In this document: positions 5,430 through 5,430 of the stretch, piece by piece
Layout of the letters: each line of letters begins with the position of its first letter
Numbering within the stretch: position 1 is the stretch's first letter
Source of the DNA: Desulfobacteraceae bacterium
Lineage (GTDB): Bacteria > Desulfobacterota > DSM-4660 > Desulfatiglandales > Desulfatiglandaceae
DNA: 5,430 bases
Assembly (NCBI GenBank): GCA_030589225.1
Contig: JAUUWD010000138.1
Span: 1 to 5,430 of the forward strand
Direction: 5' to 3'
Made by a program: the position numbers and the translations under genes
Notes under the pieces: model-generated
Told to the model about the DNA's origin: nothing
Databases searched by the model: none
Seen by the model: the letters and a program-made list of their open reading frames with translations, nothing else

Positions 5430-5430
5430 T

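Overview
The window carries five protein-coding genes of a bacterium with medium GC content. Gene style and the two intergenic repeat types suggest an anaerobic Desulfobacterota (deltaproteobacterial) lineage. That assignment rests on resemblance only: there is no rRNA or marker gene here.

Layout: positions 1-147 hold an AT-rich, TTCG-rich imperfect inverted repeat that probably continues beyond the left edge. A 12-helix MFS transporter (+, 392-1636) follows. Its 3' end overlaps by 32 bp the 3' end of a convergent gene for a soluble protein of unknown function (-, 1605-2213). A divergent control region (2214-2402) separates that gene from a two-gene block on the + strand: a MoxR-type AAA+ ATPase (2403-3257) and a CoxE-like von Willebrand A (VWA) protein (3333-4526). 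Between these two lies a run of GGGCATA heptads followed by their inverted copy, which also contains a misleading upstream ATG. The VWA gene abuts, with no spacer, a convergent Crp/Fnr-family regulator (-, 4527-5210). The last 220 bases hold the regulator's upstream region, an imperfect hairpin and possibly the tail of another minus-strand gene.

How the genes may work together: the AAA+ and VWA proteins are very likely a functional pair of the MoxR/VWA chaperone type, which use ATP to remodel or load metal into a client enzyme (known cases: CbbQ/CbbO, NorQ/NorD, CoxD/CoxE). No client enzyme is visible here, so the target is open. The VWA protein has a shifted MIDAS motif (Asp-Asn-Gly-Gly-Trp-Ser) in place of Asp-x-Ser-x-Ser. 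The Crp/Fnr protein has no cysteine and lacks the cAMP-contacting Arg-Ser pair, but keeps an FNR-like recognition helix. It may be a haem- or ligand-sensing regulator of the DNR/HcpR kind. A link between it and the chaperone pair is inferred from position alone. The transporter and the unknown protein have no evident link to the pair.

The strongest candidates for something undescribed are the orphan chaperone pair and its unknown client, the unknown 202-residue protein divergent to it, and the hairpin-forming heptad repeat next to the VWA translation start.
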